Assembly: GCF_035918395.1 (NCBI RefSeq)
Contig: NZ_CP142362.1
Location: 2,207,501 to 2,271,500, forward strand
From: Mycolicibacterium sp. ND9-15
Lineage (GTDB): Bacteria; Actinomycetota; Actinomycetes; Mycobacteriales; Mycobacteriaceae
Reading direction: 5' to 3'
Length of the DNA stretch: 64,000 nt
Under the pieces are notes generated by a model that had not been told where the DNA came from, made no database searches, and worked only from the letters and a program-made list of their open reading frames with translations. Position 1 is the first letter of the stretch. The number at the start of each line of letters is the position of its first letter. This document shows positions 43,509 to 51,833 of the stretch, piece after piece. A program made the position numbers and the translations under genes.

Positions 43509-43754
43509 ATGGCACTCGACGATGACGACATCACCACCTCGGGCGGCGGCGAAGGCACCGCCGACGGCGGCTCGAACCCCGAAGGGCACGACGGCGGCGC
43601 CGACGGCACGGCCGGCGGCGAAGGCACCGCCGACGGCGGCTCCAATCCAGAAGGGCACGACGGCGGCGCCGACGGCACAGCTGGTGGCGAAGGCACCGCC
43701 GACGGCGGCTCGAACCCCGAAGGGCACGACGGCGGCGCCGACGGGACCGCCTGA
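43509..43754 (+). CDS. Asp/Gly-rich tandem-repeat protein (BatC-like)
   Basis: An 81-residue acidic protein: MALDDDDITTSG, then three copies of a 23-residue unit beginning GGEGTADGGSNPEGHDGG and ending ADGTA. I recall mycobacterial proteins with this start labelled BatC-like; their function is unknown. The ATG follows GAAAGGGATCGAC. The DNA repeat unit is 69 bp. The low complexity and acidity suggest a disordered protein, perhaps binding metal or a basic partner. It lies 10 bp before a RoxA-like cupin gene, and the three genes to 45878 form a tight operon. Confidence 0.75.
   Translation: MALDDDDITTSGGGEGTADGGSNPEGHDGGADGTAGGEGTADGGSNPEGHDGGADGTAGGEGTADGGSNPEGHDGGADGTA
43542..43748 (+). repeat. 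Three tandem 69-bp repeats
   Basis: Three in-frame 69-bp units inside the acidic protein gene, differing by only a few, mostly synonymous, bases (e.g. aaccccgaa versus aatccagaa). Such an array may vary in copy number between strains. Confidence 0.8.
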
Positions 43755-43764
43755 TAACGCCCCG

Positions 43765-44988
43765 ATGCTGACGCGCTGCGTTGCGGTCGACGCCCGGCGG
43801 TTCGCCGACGAGTACTGGGGCCGCAGACCGCTGCTCAGCCGGACCGACGCATTACCCCGCGACTTCAGCGATCTGCTGTCATCCGAGAAGGTCGACGAGC
43901 TGATTGCCGAGCGCGGGGTGCGCGCGCCGTTCATCCGGCTGGCCAAGGAGGGCGACGTCCTGGCCAAGGACTGCTACCTCGGGCCGGCCGGCTTTGGCGC
44001 CGAGATGCCCGATCAAATCGATTCGGCGAAGCTGCTGAGCCAGTTCGCGTCCGGCGCGACGATCGTGCTGCAGGGGCTGCATCGGCTGTGGCCCCCGCTC
44101 ATCGACTTCGTCCGGCGGGCGGTCGACGAACTCGGTCATCCGGTGCAGGCCAACGCCTACATCACCCCGCCGACCAATCGGGGCTTCGATCCGCACTACG
44201 ACGTGCACGACGTGTTCGTCCTGCAGGCGGCGGGCCAGAAGCGCTGGATCGTGCACGAGCCCGTTTTCGAACACCCGTTGCCGTCGCAGCCGTGGACGCA
44301 GCACCGCGCGGCGATCGAGAAGCGCGCCGCTGACACACCGGTCATCGACACGGTGCTCTCCGAAGGCGACGCGCTCTATCTCCCGCGCGGCTGGGTGCAT
44401 TCGGCGCAGGCACTCGAGATGACCTCGATCCATCTGACCATCGGGGTGGCGCCGGTGACCGGTGTCGACGTGGCCCGCGCCGTCGTCGACCAGCTGGCGG
44501 CCCACGCGTCCTACCGTGCGTCGCTGCCCATGGGTGCCGCAGACACGGATGAGACGATGGCGACCGTGACCAAGGTCCTGGCAGAGCTGGTCGAGTCGTT
44601 GCGCGATGACGCGGCGACACTGAGCGCAGGTACTGCCGCGCAGTTGTCGCGACGGCACGTCGACCGCACGCGGCCGGTCGCCGTGCGCCCGTTGGCGTCG
44701 CTGGCGGCGGCCGATCGCGCCGCCGACGCGCTCGTGCAATGGCGCCACGGGCTGATCGGGACCGTCGACCAGTCGGACGACCAGATCGTGCTTCGCCTGC
44801 CGGACCGGACCATCACCTTCCCCCGAGCGTGCGGCGACGCGATCCAGGCCATGCACCTGGGGAAGGCCGTGGATGCGCGGAGCACGCCGGGGCTGGATCA
44901 CGCCGACGCCACGGTGCTGATCCGGCGGCTGCTGCGGGAGGGCGTCCTCGTTCCCGTGAGCACCGTCGATCCCTCCGGCGCCGAATGA
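43765..44988 (+). CDS. Cupin-like protein oxygenase (JmjC/RoxA type)
   Basis: A 407-residue Fe(II)/2-oxoglutarate-type JmjC cupin. The iron ligands are H144, D146 (PHYDVHDVFVLQ) and H212 (LPRGWVHSAQ). Flanking blocks EYWGRRPLLSR at the start and GQKRWIVHEP are typical of the ribosomal oxygenase family (YcfD/RoxA, MINA53), which hydroxylates Arg or His of ribosomal proteins. The C-terminal 150 residues form the dimerisation and winged-helix part. It starts 11 bp after the repeat-protein stop and overlaps the next gene (ATGA at 44985). Confidence 0.85.
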   Translation: MLTRCVAVDARRFADEYWGRRPLLSRTDALPRDFSDLLSSEKVDELIAERGVRAPFIRLAKEGDVLAKDCYLGPAGFGAEMPDQIDSAKLLSQFASGATIVLQGLHRLWPPLIDFVRRAVDELGHPVQANAYITPPTNRGFDPHYDVHDVFVLQAAGQKRWIVHEPVFEHPLPSQPWTQHRAAIEKRAADTPVIDTVLSEGDALYLPRGWVHSAQALEMTSIHLTIGVAPVTGVDVARAVVDQLAAHASYRASLPMGAADTDETMATVTKVLAELVESLRDDAATLSAGTAAQLSRRHVDRTRPVAVRPLASLAAADRAADALVQWRHGLIGTVDQSDDQIVLRLPDRTITFPRACGDAIQAMHLGKAVDARSTPGLDHADATVLIRRLLREGVLVPVSTVDPSGAE

Positions 44989-45878
44989 CCGTCGCGAAAC
45001 GAATCCCGTGCAGTGACCAATCACTGGCCCGCGACGATCCGATGTACGGCACCGCATCGGCCGGGTCGTCGTGGGTGTTGCTCGAGCTGAGCGGCGCATG
45101 GGGGTCGTCGGCGTTCCTGCAGTCGCCGAACTGCATCGACCCGCAGCTCGGACGCGCGGTGGTCCGCCGCATCGAGAAGGCGGGGATGCGGATCGCGGCC
45201 ATCCGGCGGCACGGTCGACGGCCCGAAACCCCCAGGTGGCGTTGGTTTGTGGCGCACTGCGGTGTGGGCAGCGAGGCACTGCACCACGGTGAGGTCGACG
45301 GGCCCGAGGACTTCCTCGAGCTCGCGCTGGACGGCAGCGACGGGCAGTTGTCCGCAGATCCGCTGATCGCGATCTGCGCGCACGGTAAACACGATCAGTG
45401 CTGCGCGGTCCGGGGCCGCAGCGCATGTCGCGCGATCGCGACCGCTTATCCCGACTTCACTTGGGAATGTTCGCATCTCGGCGGTGACCGGTTCGCCGCG
45501 ACGATGCTCATCCTGCCCGAAGGGCTCTGCTACGGACGGGTCGACTCGACGGACTCCGCGGCCCTGGTGCACCGGTACTTCGAGGGCCGGTTGGACAACC
45601 GGTTCCTGCGCGGCCGTACGTCGCTGCCGCATGCCGTGCAGGCCGCGCAGTACTTCGCACGCGAACGCTACAGCGATGACCGCATCGACGCGCTGCATCC
45701 GATCTCCGTCGAGCGTGGGGACCATCGAATCCGTGTCCTGCTCGACGGTGAGGCAGGTCGGATCGAGGTGATCCTGGCCGAGGAGTTGTCCGAACCCCTT
45801 CTGTCGCAATGCCAGGCACAGGTCACCGGCCAGGTCCGTGTCTTCACGCTGGCGTCGCTGGGTCCCGCCGAGACCTAA
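44985..45878 (+). CDS. Sucrase/ferredoxin-like thioredoxin-fold protein
   Basis: A 297-residue protein of the sucrase/ferredoxin-like family (thioredoxin-like [2Fe-2S] type). The conserved block is AICAHGKHDQCCAVRGRSACRAI followed by WECSHLGGDRFAATMLILPEGLCYGRV. The cysteines of CAHGKHDQCC may bind an iron-sulfur cluster. The N-terminus has CSDQSLARDDPMYGTAS. Its job is unknown; coupling to an iron-dependent oxygenase (start overlaps that gene's stop) suggests electron or Fe-S supply. It overlaps the TetR gene tail to tail by 4 bp. Confidence 0.8.
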   Translation: MTVAKRIPCSDQSLARDDPMYGTASAGSSWVLLELSGAWGSSAFLQSPNCIDPQLGRAVVRRIEKAGMRIAAIRRHGRRPETPRWRWFVAHCGVGSEALHHGEVDGPEDFLELALDGSDGQLSADPLIAICAHGKHDQCCAVRGRSACRAIATAYPDFTWECSHLGGDRFAATMLILPEGLCYGRVDSTDSAALVHRYFEGRLDNRFLRGRTSLPHAVQAAQYFARERYSDDRIDALHPISVERGDHRIRVLLDGEAGRIEVILAEELSEPLLSQCQAQVTGQVRVFTLASLGPAET

Positions 45879-46492
45879 CCTTGATCCGGGTTGCGAGTCG
45901 CGGGCAACACCAGGGTTTCGATCACCTCGCGGACGAATTTCGCATCGACGCGCTGGCCGTTGACGACCCGCATGAGGCTCATCGCGGTCGTCACGTCGGC
46001 CACCAGCGACCAGTCGCGGTCGGCGGAGATCTCGCCACGGTCGGCGGCGCGCCGCAGTATCCCCGAGATCATGCGCCGTCCGCGCAGCAGCATCAGATCG
46101 TCGAGCGCAGAGGCCAATTCGCGATCGTGCACGGCTTCGAGCGCGACCTTGAGGATCAGGTCGTAGGAGACGATCGCGTCCTCGTTGCGTTTCGCGAGTT
46201 CGATGAGCGCTTCGAGATCGCCGGTGAGGCTGCCGGTGTCCGGGGTGTCGTCGGTGAGCAGATCGGGCCGCCAGTACACCAGCGCGTCGGTCATCAGCGC
46301 GGCCTTCGACGACCAGCGGCGGTAGATCGCCGCTTTGCCCACCCCCGCGCGCGCGGCGATGTCGTTCATGTTCGTCGCGTCGTAGCCGTGTTCCTTGAGA
46401 GCTGCCAGCGCCGCGTCGAGGATCGCGGGATCTCTCGACCGGTCCAGGCGCCCCTCGGTGCGCCGGCGCAGCTTCGGTTTAGTCTCTGCCAT
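45875..46492 (-). CDS. TetR-family transcriptional regulator
   Basis: A 205-residue TetR regulator. The HTH is ILDAALAALKEHGYDATNMNDIAARAGVGKAAIYRRWSSKAALMTDAL (residues about 24-71), and the C-terminal ligand domain is of the type that starts LTGDLEALIELAKRNEDA. The ATG at 46492 follows the mmpL stop by 16 bp, so it is the third gene of the mmpS-mmpL operon and likely represses it in response to a lipid or drug ligand. This placement makes it a feedback regulator produced with the exporter. Confidence 0.88.
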   Translation of the reverse strand: MAETKPKLRRRTEGRLDRSRDPAILDAALAALKEHGYDATNMNDIAARAGVGKAAIYRRWSSKAALMTDALVYWRPDLLTDDTPDTGSLTGDLEALIELAKRNEDAIVSYDLILKVALEAVHDRELASALDDLMLLRGRRMISGILRRAADRGEISADRDWSLVADVTTAMSLMRVVNGQRVDAKFVREVIETLVLPATRNPDQG

Positions 46493-46508
46493 CACCGCGA
46501 ACCCTGAC

Positions 46509-49394
46509 TCACGACCCCGCGGGTTGCGGGATCGGTGCGGTGTCCCCTGGGCCCTCCGCACGCTTTGGCTCGGGTCCGCTGCGGCCACGTCTGGTGATCT
46601 CAAAGGTGTTGAGCGGCCACCAGAACCAGCGGCCCAGCGCGGCGGCGATCGAGGGCGTCATGAAAGCCCGCACCATCAGCGTGTCGATGATCAGGCCGAT
46701 ACCGATGGTCATGCCGAGCTGGCCGACCACGCGCAGGTCACTGACCAGCATCGCCATCATGGTGAAGGCGAACACCAAACCCGCCGCGGTGACGACGCGT
46801 CCGGTGGCTCCGACGCCTCGAATGATGCCTGTTTTGAGCCCGGCGTGTATCTCTTCTTTGAGGCGTGAGACCAGTAGAAGGTTGTAGTCCGAACCCACGG
46901 CCAGCAGGATCACCATCGACAACGGCAGCACGATCCACTGCACGCCCAGGCCCAGGATGTCCTGCCAGAGCAGGACCGACAAACCACATGCGATACCCAA
47001 CGATGCGGCTACGGTGCCGACGATCACCAGGGCGGCCACCACGCTGCGGGTGATCACCAGCATGATCGAAAAGATCAGGATCAGTGACGCGGTGAGCGCA
47101 AGCATCAGGTCGACTCCGACGCCGTCCTGCATGTCGGAGTACAGCGATGCGGTACCCGCGAGCGAGACCTTCGCGTTCCCCAGCGGAGTGCCTTTGACAG
47201 CGTCTGCGACAACCTCTTTGAGATCGCGGACATGCTCGATGCCCTCCACCGAAGCTGGGTCGCCCTGGTGGGTGATGATCATCCGGACCGCCTTGTGATC
47301 CGGCGATAGGAACATGTCGATTCCGCGCTGGAAGTCGGGGTTGTCGAATACATCCGGTGGCAGGTAGAAGAAATCATCGTTTTTGGCCTGATCGAAGTAC
47401 AGGCCGATCTCCGTAGCACCTTTGGCCAGTTCCTGTTGCTGTGCCTGAGTACCAGACATGGTGCTGTAGGTCGCCAACATGAAATCGCGCATCTTCGTCA
47501 TCGACTCGATGGTGTTCTGCAGTACCGGCAACATCTGCGGCAGCAGTTGGTCTAAACGGTCAAGATCGACGGTGAGACCTTGTATCTGGTGGGCGAGCGT
47601 GTCGATGCCGTCCAGCGAGTCGAAGATCGACCGCAGCGACCAGCAGATCGGGATGTTGAAGCAATGTGGCTCCCAATAGAAGTAGTTGCGCAACGGGCGG
47701 AAGAAGTCATCGAAATCGGCGATGCTGTCGCGCAAGTCACTAGTGGTGTCTGCCATCTCGTGGGTCCTGCCAACCATGCTGTGCGTGGTCTCGGTCATCT
47801 CCTTGGTAATGGTGTACATGCGTTCCATGTTGGCGACGGTCTTGCTCATCTCGTCGGCCTGTTCAAGCATCTGCGCGGAGTTGTCGTTGTTGAACTTCGC
47901 CGCCTGAAGGGTGCCGGCGTTCTGCGCGCCCAGCAGAAAGGGGATGTTGCTGTGCTCGATCGGTGAGCCCAGAGGACGGGTAATGGTCTGCACCCGGTCG
48001 ATGCCCCGCATGTGAAATACCTCTTTGGCGACCCGTTCGATCACGAGCATGTCTGCAGGGGTGCGCAGATCATGATCGGCCTCGAGCATCAACAGTTCGG
48101 GGTTCATCCGGGCCTGGGAGAAATGGCGGTCCGCGACGGCCATGGCTCGGTTGGCGGGCATTTCTTCGGGAGTGAACTTCTGGTCGTTGTACTGCGGCAC
48201 ATACGTCATCAGGCTGACGAAGCCGACGGCGGCGACCATGCTCGTCACCAGGATGATCGGAATGGGCCAGCGAACGGTGATGGTGCCGACCTTGCGCCAG
48301 TTCCGCGTCGACAGTTCCCGCTTGGCGTCGAGGAGTCCGAACTTCGACGCCACGGTGAGCACCGCCGGCGCCAGTGTCAAAGCCACGGCGATGACCACGA
48401 GAATCGCGATCGCACAGGGTAATCCCATGGTCTGGAAGTACGGCAGCCTGGCCATCGTCAGGCACAGCAAGGCGCCGACGATGGTTAACCCAGATCCCAG
48501 GATGACGTGCGAGGTGCCACTGTAGGAAACGTAGAACGCCTCTTCCCGATCGAGGCCTTTCGCCCTCTCCTCCTGATATCGGCCCCATAAAAAGATCACA
48601 TAATCCGTTACGGCGGCCAAGGACAGCATCGTCACCATGCTCACCGCGTACGGGGTCAGACCGATGATGTCCAAATTGCCGAAGGCGGCCGTAACACCCA
48701 TTGCGGCAAAGAGTCCCAGCCCGATGACGACCATGGACACGAGCATCGTCACGACCGAGCGGTAGATTATGAGCAGCATCGTGATGATGATCGCGACAGA
48801 CACTATCTCCATCGTCCTCATGCTCTGATGCCCAGCCACGCTGGTGTCGGCATTGAGAACCGTGTTGCCGGCGACATGGGCCGTGATACCCGGCGGCGGG
48901 GGAACCGAAGCAACGATGTCGCGTACGGCGGCCACCGATTCGTGGCTCGCGGTGGTGCCCTGCGAGCCGTTGAGGAAGATCTGCACGTAGGCGGACTTGC
49001 CGTCCACACTCTGCGAGCCCGCCGCAGTCAGCGGATCACTCCAGAAGTCCTGAACGTTCTGCACATGCTGATCGGCCTCGAGTTTGGCGACGATCTCGTC
49101 GTAGAACTTGTGCGCGGCATCGCCGAGTTCGTCCTCGCCCTCCAGCACGACCATCGCGGTGGAGTCCGAATCGTACTGCTCAAACACCTTGCCGATATTC
49201 AGCATCGCCTTGTATGACGGCGCGTTCGTCGGGCTCAGCGGCACCGACCTGGTCGCCGCGACTTCGCCCAGTGACGGGACCAACGTGCCCAGACCGATCA
49301 CGACGAGCACCCAGAACAAAAGGATCGGCACCGAAAAGACCCGAACCATCCGACCGAGGAGTGGCCGGTGAGATTTCGTGTGCGCCTCGCTCAT
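46509..49394 (-). CDS. MmpL-family RND lipid/siderophore exporter
   Basis: A 961-residue RND transporter of the MmpL4/MmpL5 type. The N-terminal helix FSVPILLFWVLVVIGLGTLVPSLGEVA is followed by the first porter loop, helices 2-6 (with AVTDYVIFLWGRYQEERAKGLDREEAFY), the long second loop with coiled-coil stretches (ANMERMYTITKEMTETTHSMVGRTHEMADTTSDL) and helices 7-12 (LAVGSDYNLLLVSRLKEE). The proton-relay Asp-Tyr pairs (TDYV and SDYN) are present. It probably exports a lipid, siderophore or drug. The ATG at 49394 overlaps the mmpS stop, and the chosen start is the coupled one. Confidence 0.92.
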   Translation of the reverse strand: MSEAHTKSHRPLLGRMVRVFSVPILLFWVLVVIGLGTLVPSLGEVAATRSVPLSPTNAPSYKAMLNIGKVFEQYDSDSTAMVVLEGEDELGDAAHKFYDEIVAKLEADQHVQNVQDFWSDPLTAAGSQSVDGKSAYVQIFLNGSQGTTASHESVAAVRDIVASVPPPPGITAHVAGNTVLNADTSVAGHQSMRTMEIVSVAIIITMLLIIYRSVVTMLVSMVVIGLGLFAAMGVTAAFGNLDIIGLTPYAVSMVTMLSLAAVTDYVIFLWGRYQEERAKGLDREEAFYVSYSGTSHVILGSGLTIVGALLCLTMARLPYFQTMGLPCAIAILVVIAVALTLAPAVLTVASKFGLLDAKRELSTRNWRKVGTITVRWPIPIILVTSMVAAVGFVSLMTYVPQYNDQKFTPEEMPANRAMAVADRHFSQARMNPELLMLEADHDLRTPADMLVIERVAKEVFHMRGIDRVQTITRPLGSPIEHSNIPFLLGAQNAGTLQAAKFNNDNSAQMLEQADEMSKTVANMERMYTITKEMTETTHSMVGRTHEMADTTSDLRDSIADFDDFFRPLRNYFYWEPHCFNIPICWSLRSIFDSLDGIDTLAHQIQGLTVDLDRLDQLLPQMLPVLQNTIESMTKMRDFMLATYSTMSGTQAQQQELAKGATEIGLYFDQAKNDDFFYLPPDVFDNPDFQRGIDMFLSPDHKAVRMIITHQGDPASVEGIEHVRDLKEVVADAVKGTPLGNAKVSLAGTASLYSDMQDGVGVDLMLALTASLILIFSIMLVITRSVVAALVIVGTVAASLGIACGLSVLLWQDILGLGVQWIVLPLSMVILLAVGSDYNLLLVSRLKEEIHAGLKTGIIRGVGATGRVVTAAGLVFAFTMMAMLVSDLRVVGQLGMTIGIGLIIDTLMVRAFMTPSIAAALGRWFWWPLNTFEITRRGRSGPEPKRAEGPGDTAPIPQPAGS

Positions 49395-49828
49395 ACGGAT
49401 TTCACCAAGCAGTAGATGAACGGCTTGACTGCATCGGTACTCGCCCTCTCGTCGCGCACCTCTCCGTCGACGGTCACCCGACACCCGAGATCACTGACGT
49501 CGCGGTCGCCTTGCGCCATGATGTTCGCCGACATCGACGTCAGCGTCGTCACAATGGTGAATGACCATGGCAGCGGGGCGTTTTCGATGAGGTTCGGTTG
49601 ACCATGTTCGTCGAGGTAGTTGACGTTCACGGTGCCCCCGGACCCGATCACCTCGTACGTGATGTACTTCGGGTTGAAGTTTGAGGTGAAACCGGACCCT
49701 TCTGCCGTTGGCGGAGATGTGACTCCCAATTCGCGGATACGAACGATGACATACGCGCCCACGGCCACGACCACCACAAGCAGTAGCGGGATCCAGAACC
49801 GTTTCAATACTCGGTACACCGTGCGCAT
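49391..49828 (-). CDS. MmpS-family accessory protein
   Basis: A 145-residue protein, the usual MmpS length. The N-terminal membrane helix is VLKRFWIPLLLVVVVAVGAYVIVRIRELG, and the periplasmic domain has KYITYEVIGSGGTVNVNYLDEHGQPNLIENAPLPWSFTIVTTLTSMSANIMAQGD, a hallmark of MmpS. It assists its MmpL partner in export. The start could also be the ATG at 49837; I keep 49828 because it gives the common MRTVYRVLKRFW-type N-terminus. The stop overlaps the mmpL start (ATGA). The operon is divergent from a MarR/MFS operon. Confidence 0.9.
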   Translation of the reverse strand: MRTVYRVLKRFWIPLLLVVVVAVGAYVIVRIRELGVTSPPTAEGSGFTSNFNPKYITYEVIGSGGTVNVNYLDEHGQPNLIENAPLPWSFTIVTTLTSMSANIMAQGDRDVSDLGCRVTVDGEVRDERASTDAVKPFIYCLVKSV

Positions 49829-50090
49829 CCCTTCCATCCAGGCCAACCACGTAGAGACGTGCGCGTGTCTTTGACCGGTCCGGCGCGACGGCGGAACCCG
49901 AGTTCCGTGTCGCGCGCTGCGGAGCACTTTACTCCGAACCGAGGCCGCGCGATCGGCAGATGCTTGTGTGCACCCGACCGGCGGCCCCGCGTGCGCTCAG
50001 ATTGCGCTCACGCAGGCCGCTACTCGCAGTTTCTCTGCGTGAGCACAATCGGTTCGGCGACGACCGCACCGAAATCGCCAGGGAATATAT

Positions 50091-50107
50091 GTATGTGCTA
50101 TGCATAC
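50091..50107. promoter_or_regulatory. AT-rich palindrome, likely MarR operator
   Basis: GTATG-N7-CATAC (50091-50095 and 50103-50107) within an AT-rich stretch (50084-50110) that stands out from the GC-rich surroundings. It includes TATGCATA. It overlaps the marR translation start, so MarR autoregulation is likely; it is also between the mmpS and marR genes. Confidence 0.5.
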
Positions 50108-50575
50108 TTAGTGCCGCCTTCCCGATACGAACAACTCGACGAACTGCTGACCCGCCTGGCGGTCGCGCGGCAGCGACCCGGTTGGCGTGATCGAATTCTC
50201 GGCGGTGCCGGCCCGCTCACCAGCGCATCCACCGTGCGAGTGCTGCGCGCGGTCGAGCAGTGCCAACAGCTTTCCGACGGCGCGTCGATCCGGGAGGTCG
50301 CCGACTTCCTGGCCGTCGAGCACTCGACCGCAAGCCGGTCGGTGGCCGCCGTCGTGGCCGCGGGCCTGGTGACCAAGTCGTCGGCGGCCGACGACCAACG
50401 GCGGTGCACGCTGGTGCTGACCGACGCGGGGCGCCAGGCGCTGGGCACCGTGGCCGACCGGCGGAGCGAGTTGGTCGCGGAGATGATCGCCGACTGGCCC
50501 GACACCAGGGTCGACACCCTGGTCGATCTGCTCGATCGGCTGACCGAGCGGTTCGAACGGGCGGCCGCCCGATGA
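50093..50575 (+). CDS. MarR-family transcriptional regulator
   Basis: A 160-residue MarR regulator. The winged HTH covers LTSASTVRVLRAVEQCQQLSDGASIREVADFLAVEHSTASRSVAAVVAAGLVTKSSAADDQRRCTLVLTDAGRQAL, the wing being DDQRRCTLVLT. The ATG at 50093 lies inside an AT-rich palindrome; a GTG at 50111 is the alternative. Its stop overlaps the MFS gene, so it probably represses that exporter. It is also divergent from mmpS/mmpL, similar to Rv0678 beside mmpS5/mmpL5 in M. tuberculosis, so it may control both. Confidence 0.85.
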   Translation: MCYAYLVPPSRYEQLDELLTRLAVARQRPGWRDRILGGAGPLTSASTVRVLRAVEQCQQLSDGASIREVADFLAVEHSTASRSVAAVVAAGLVTKSSAADDQRRCTLVLTDAGRQALGTVADRRSELVAEMIADWPDTRVDTLVDLLDRLTERFERAAAR

Positions 50576-51822
50576 CGGCCGAGGCCGTCGCCCCGCCGCG
50601 GCCGCGCGGTGCGCTGGGGCTGATCTTCGACTCGGTGTTCGGCGCGCTGTTCTGGGGCAAGATCTTCTCGGTCGTCGCGGTGTGGACGCACGGCATCGTC
50701 GCGGCGATCGTGATGTACGACGCGACGAAGTCGGCGCTCATGGTGGGGATGGTCGGCGTCGTCCAGTTCGCGCCGCAGTTGATCCTCAGCCCCACCAGCG
50801 GCAAATGGGCCGACATCGGGGATCCGGCGCGGCAGATACTGCTCGGCAGGGTGCTGTGTGTGGCCGGATCGGGATTGACGGCGGCGTGGCTGTTCGCCGA
50901 CCCGGCGCAGGACGGGATCTCGGCGGCCATGCCCGTGCTGCTGGGCACCCTGCTGGTCGGGTTCGGCTTCGTGGTCGGCGGACCCGCGATGCAGTCGATC
51001 GTGCCGAACCTCATTCGCGACGGCGAACTCTCGACTGCCATGGCGCTCAACAGCTTTCCGATGACAATCGGGCGCATCGTCGGGCCCGCGGCCGGGGCGT
51101 ACATCGCGGCGCACACGGGTCCGGCGGCGGCGTTCGCGGTCAGCGCAGTGCTGCATCTGGTGTTCGCCTTCTTCCTCGTCGCCGTTCGGTTTCCCGCCAA
51201 GCCTGCCCGGGCCGTCGACACGGACTACCGCGTGCGCGTGGCCATCAGATACGTCTGGCGCGACCGTCCGCTCTTCCTGGCACTGGTCGCGGTGGCGACG
51301 GTCGGGTTGGCGTCCGACTCGTCGATCACGTTGACGCCGTCGATGGCCGACGCACTCGGCGGCGACGCCCGCCTGGTCGGCACTCTGTCAGCGGTCTTCG
51401 GTGTCGGAGCGGCGGTCGGCATGGCGGTGCTCGCGCTGATGCGCGGCAGGATGCCGTCGCACAAGGTATCGGCGATCGGGATGGCAGGGCTCGCGGCCGG
51501 TTGTGCGGTGCTGACCGCGGCGGCGGCGCCCGCGGTCGCGATCGCCGGGTTCACGCTCGCCGGCCTCGGGTTCGGCTGGGCGATGACCGGCCTCAGCACC
51601 GTCGTGCAGGAGCGTGCGCCCGAGCAGTTGCGCGGCCGGATCATGGCGCTGTGGCTGGTCGGGTTCCTCGGCTCACGGCCGATCGCCGCGGCGCTGCTGG
51701 GTGGCACCGCCGACGCCTTCAACGTGCAGGCCGCCTTCGCCGTCGCCGCGGTGTTGTGCGTGACGGCCGCTCTGTGGTGCCGGCCGGCCAGGCTCGTCGG
51801 CCCGCTACCCGCGCCCGTGTAA
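50572..51822 (+). CDS. MFS transporter (enterobactin/macrolide exporter-like)
   Basis: A 416-residue 12-helix MFS protein with SALMVGMVGVVQFAPQLILSPTSGKWADIGDPARQILLGRVL (loop 2-3 region), GPAMQSIVPNLIRDGELSTAMALNSFPMTIGRIVGPAAGAYI (motif C region), and QERAPEQLRGRIMALWLVGFLGSRPIA, typical of the DHA3/MFS_3 (EntS-like) exporters. The substrate might be a drug or a siderophore. The ATG overlaps the marR stop (ATGA). Confidence 0.85.
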   Translation: MTAEAVAPPRPRGALGLIFDSVFGALFWGKIFSVVAVWTHGIVAAIVMYDATKSALMVGMVGVVQFAPQLILSPTSGKWADIGDPARQILLGRVLCVAGSGLTAAWLFADPAQDGISAAMPVLLGTLLVGFGFVVGGPAMQSIVPNLIRDGELSTAMALNSFPMTIGRIVGPAAGAYIAAHTGPAAAFAVSAVLHLVFAFFLVAVRFPAKPARAVDTDYRVRVAIRYVWRDRPLFLALVAVATVGLASDSSITLTPSMADALGGDARLVGTLSAVFGVGAAVGMAVLALMRGRMPSHKVSAIGMAGLAAGCAVLTAAAAPAVAIAGFTLAGLGFGWAMTGLSTVVQERAPEQLRGRIMALWLVGFLGSRPIAAALLGGTADAFNVQAAFAVAAVLCVTAALWCRPARLVGPLPAPV

Positions 51823-51833
51823 CCCGATGCGCC

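Noticed and set aside
43418..43696. N-terminal Pro/Ser-rich repeat extension of the NUDIX protein
   Set aside because: It is the complement of the 69-bp repeats that encode the acidic protein; the NUDIX start at 43417 suffices.
43542..43748. CRISPR-like array
   Set aside because: The 69-bp units are contiguous, coding and without spacers, so this is a coding minisatellite.
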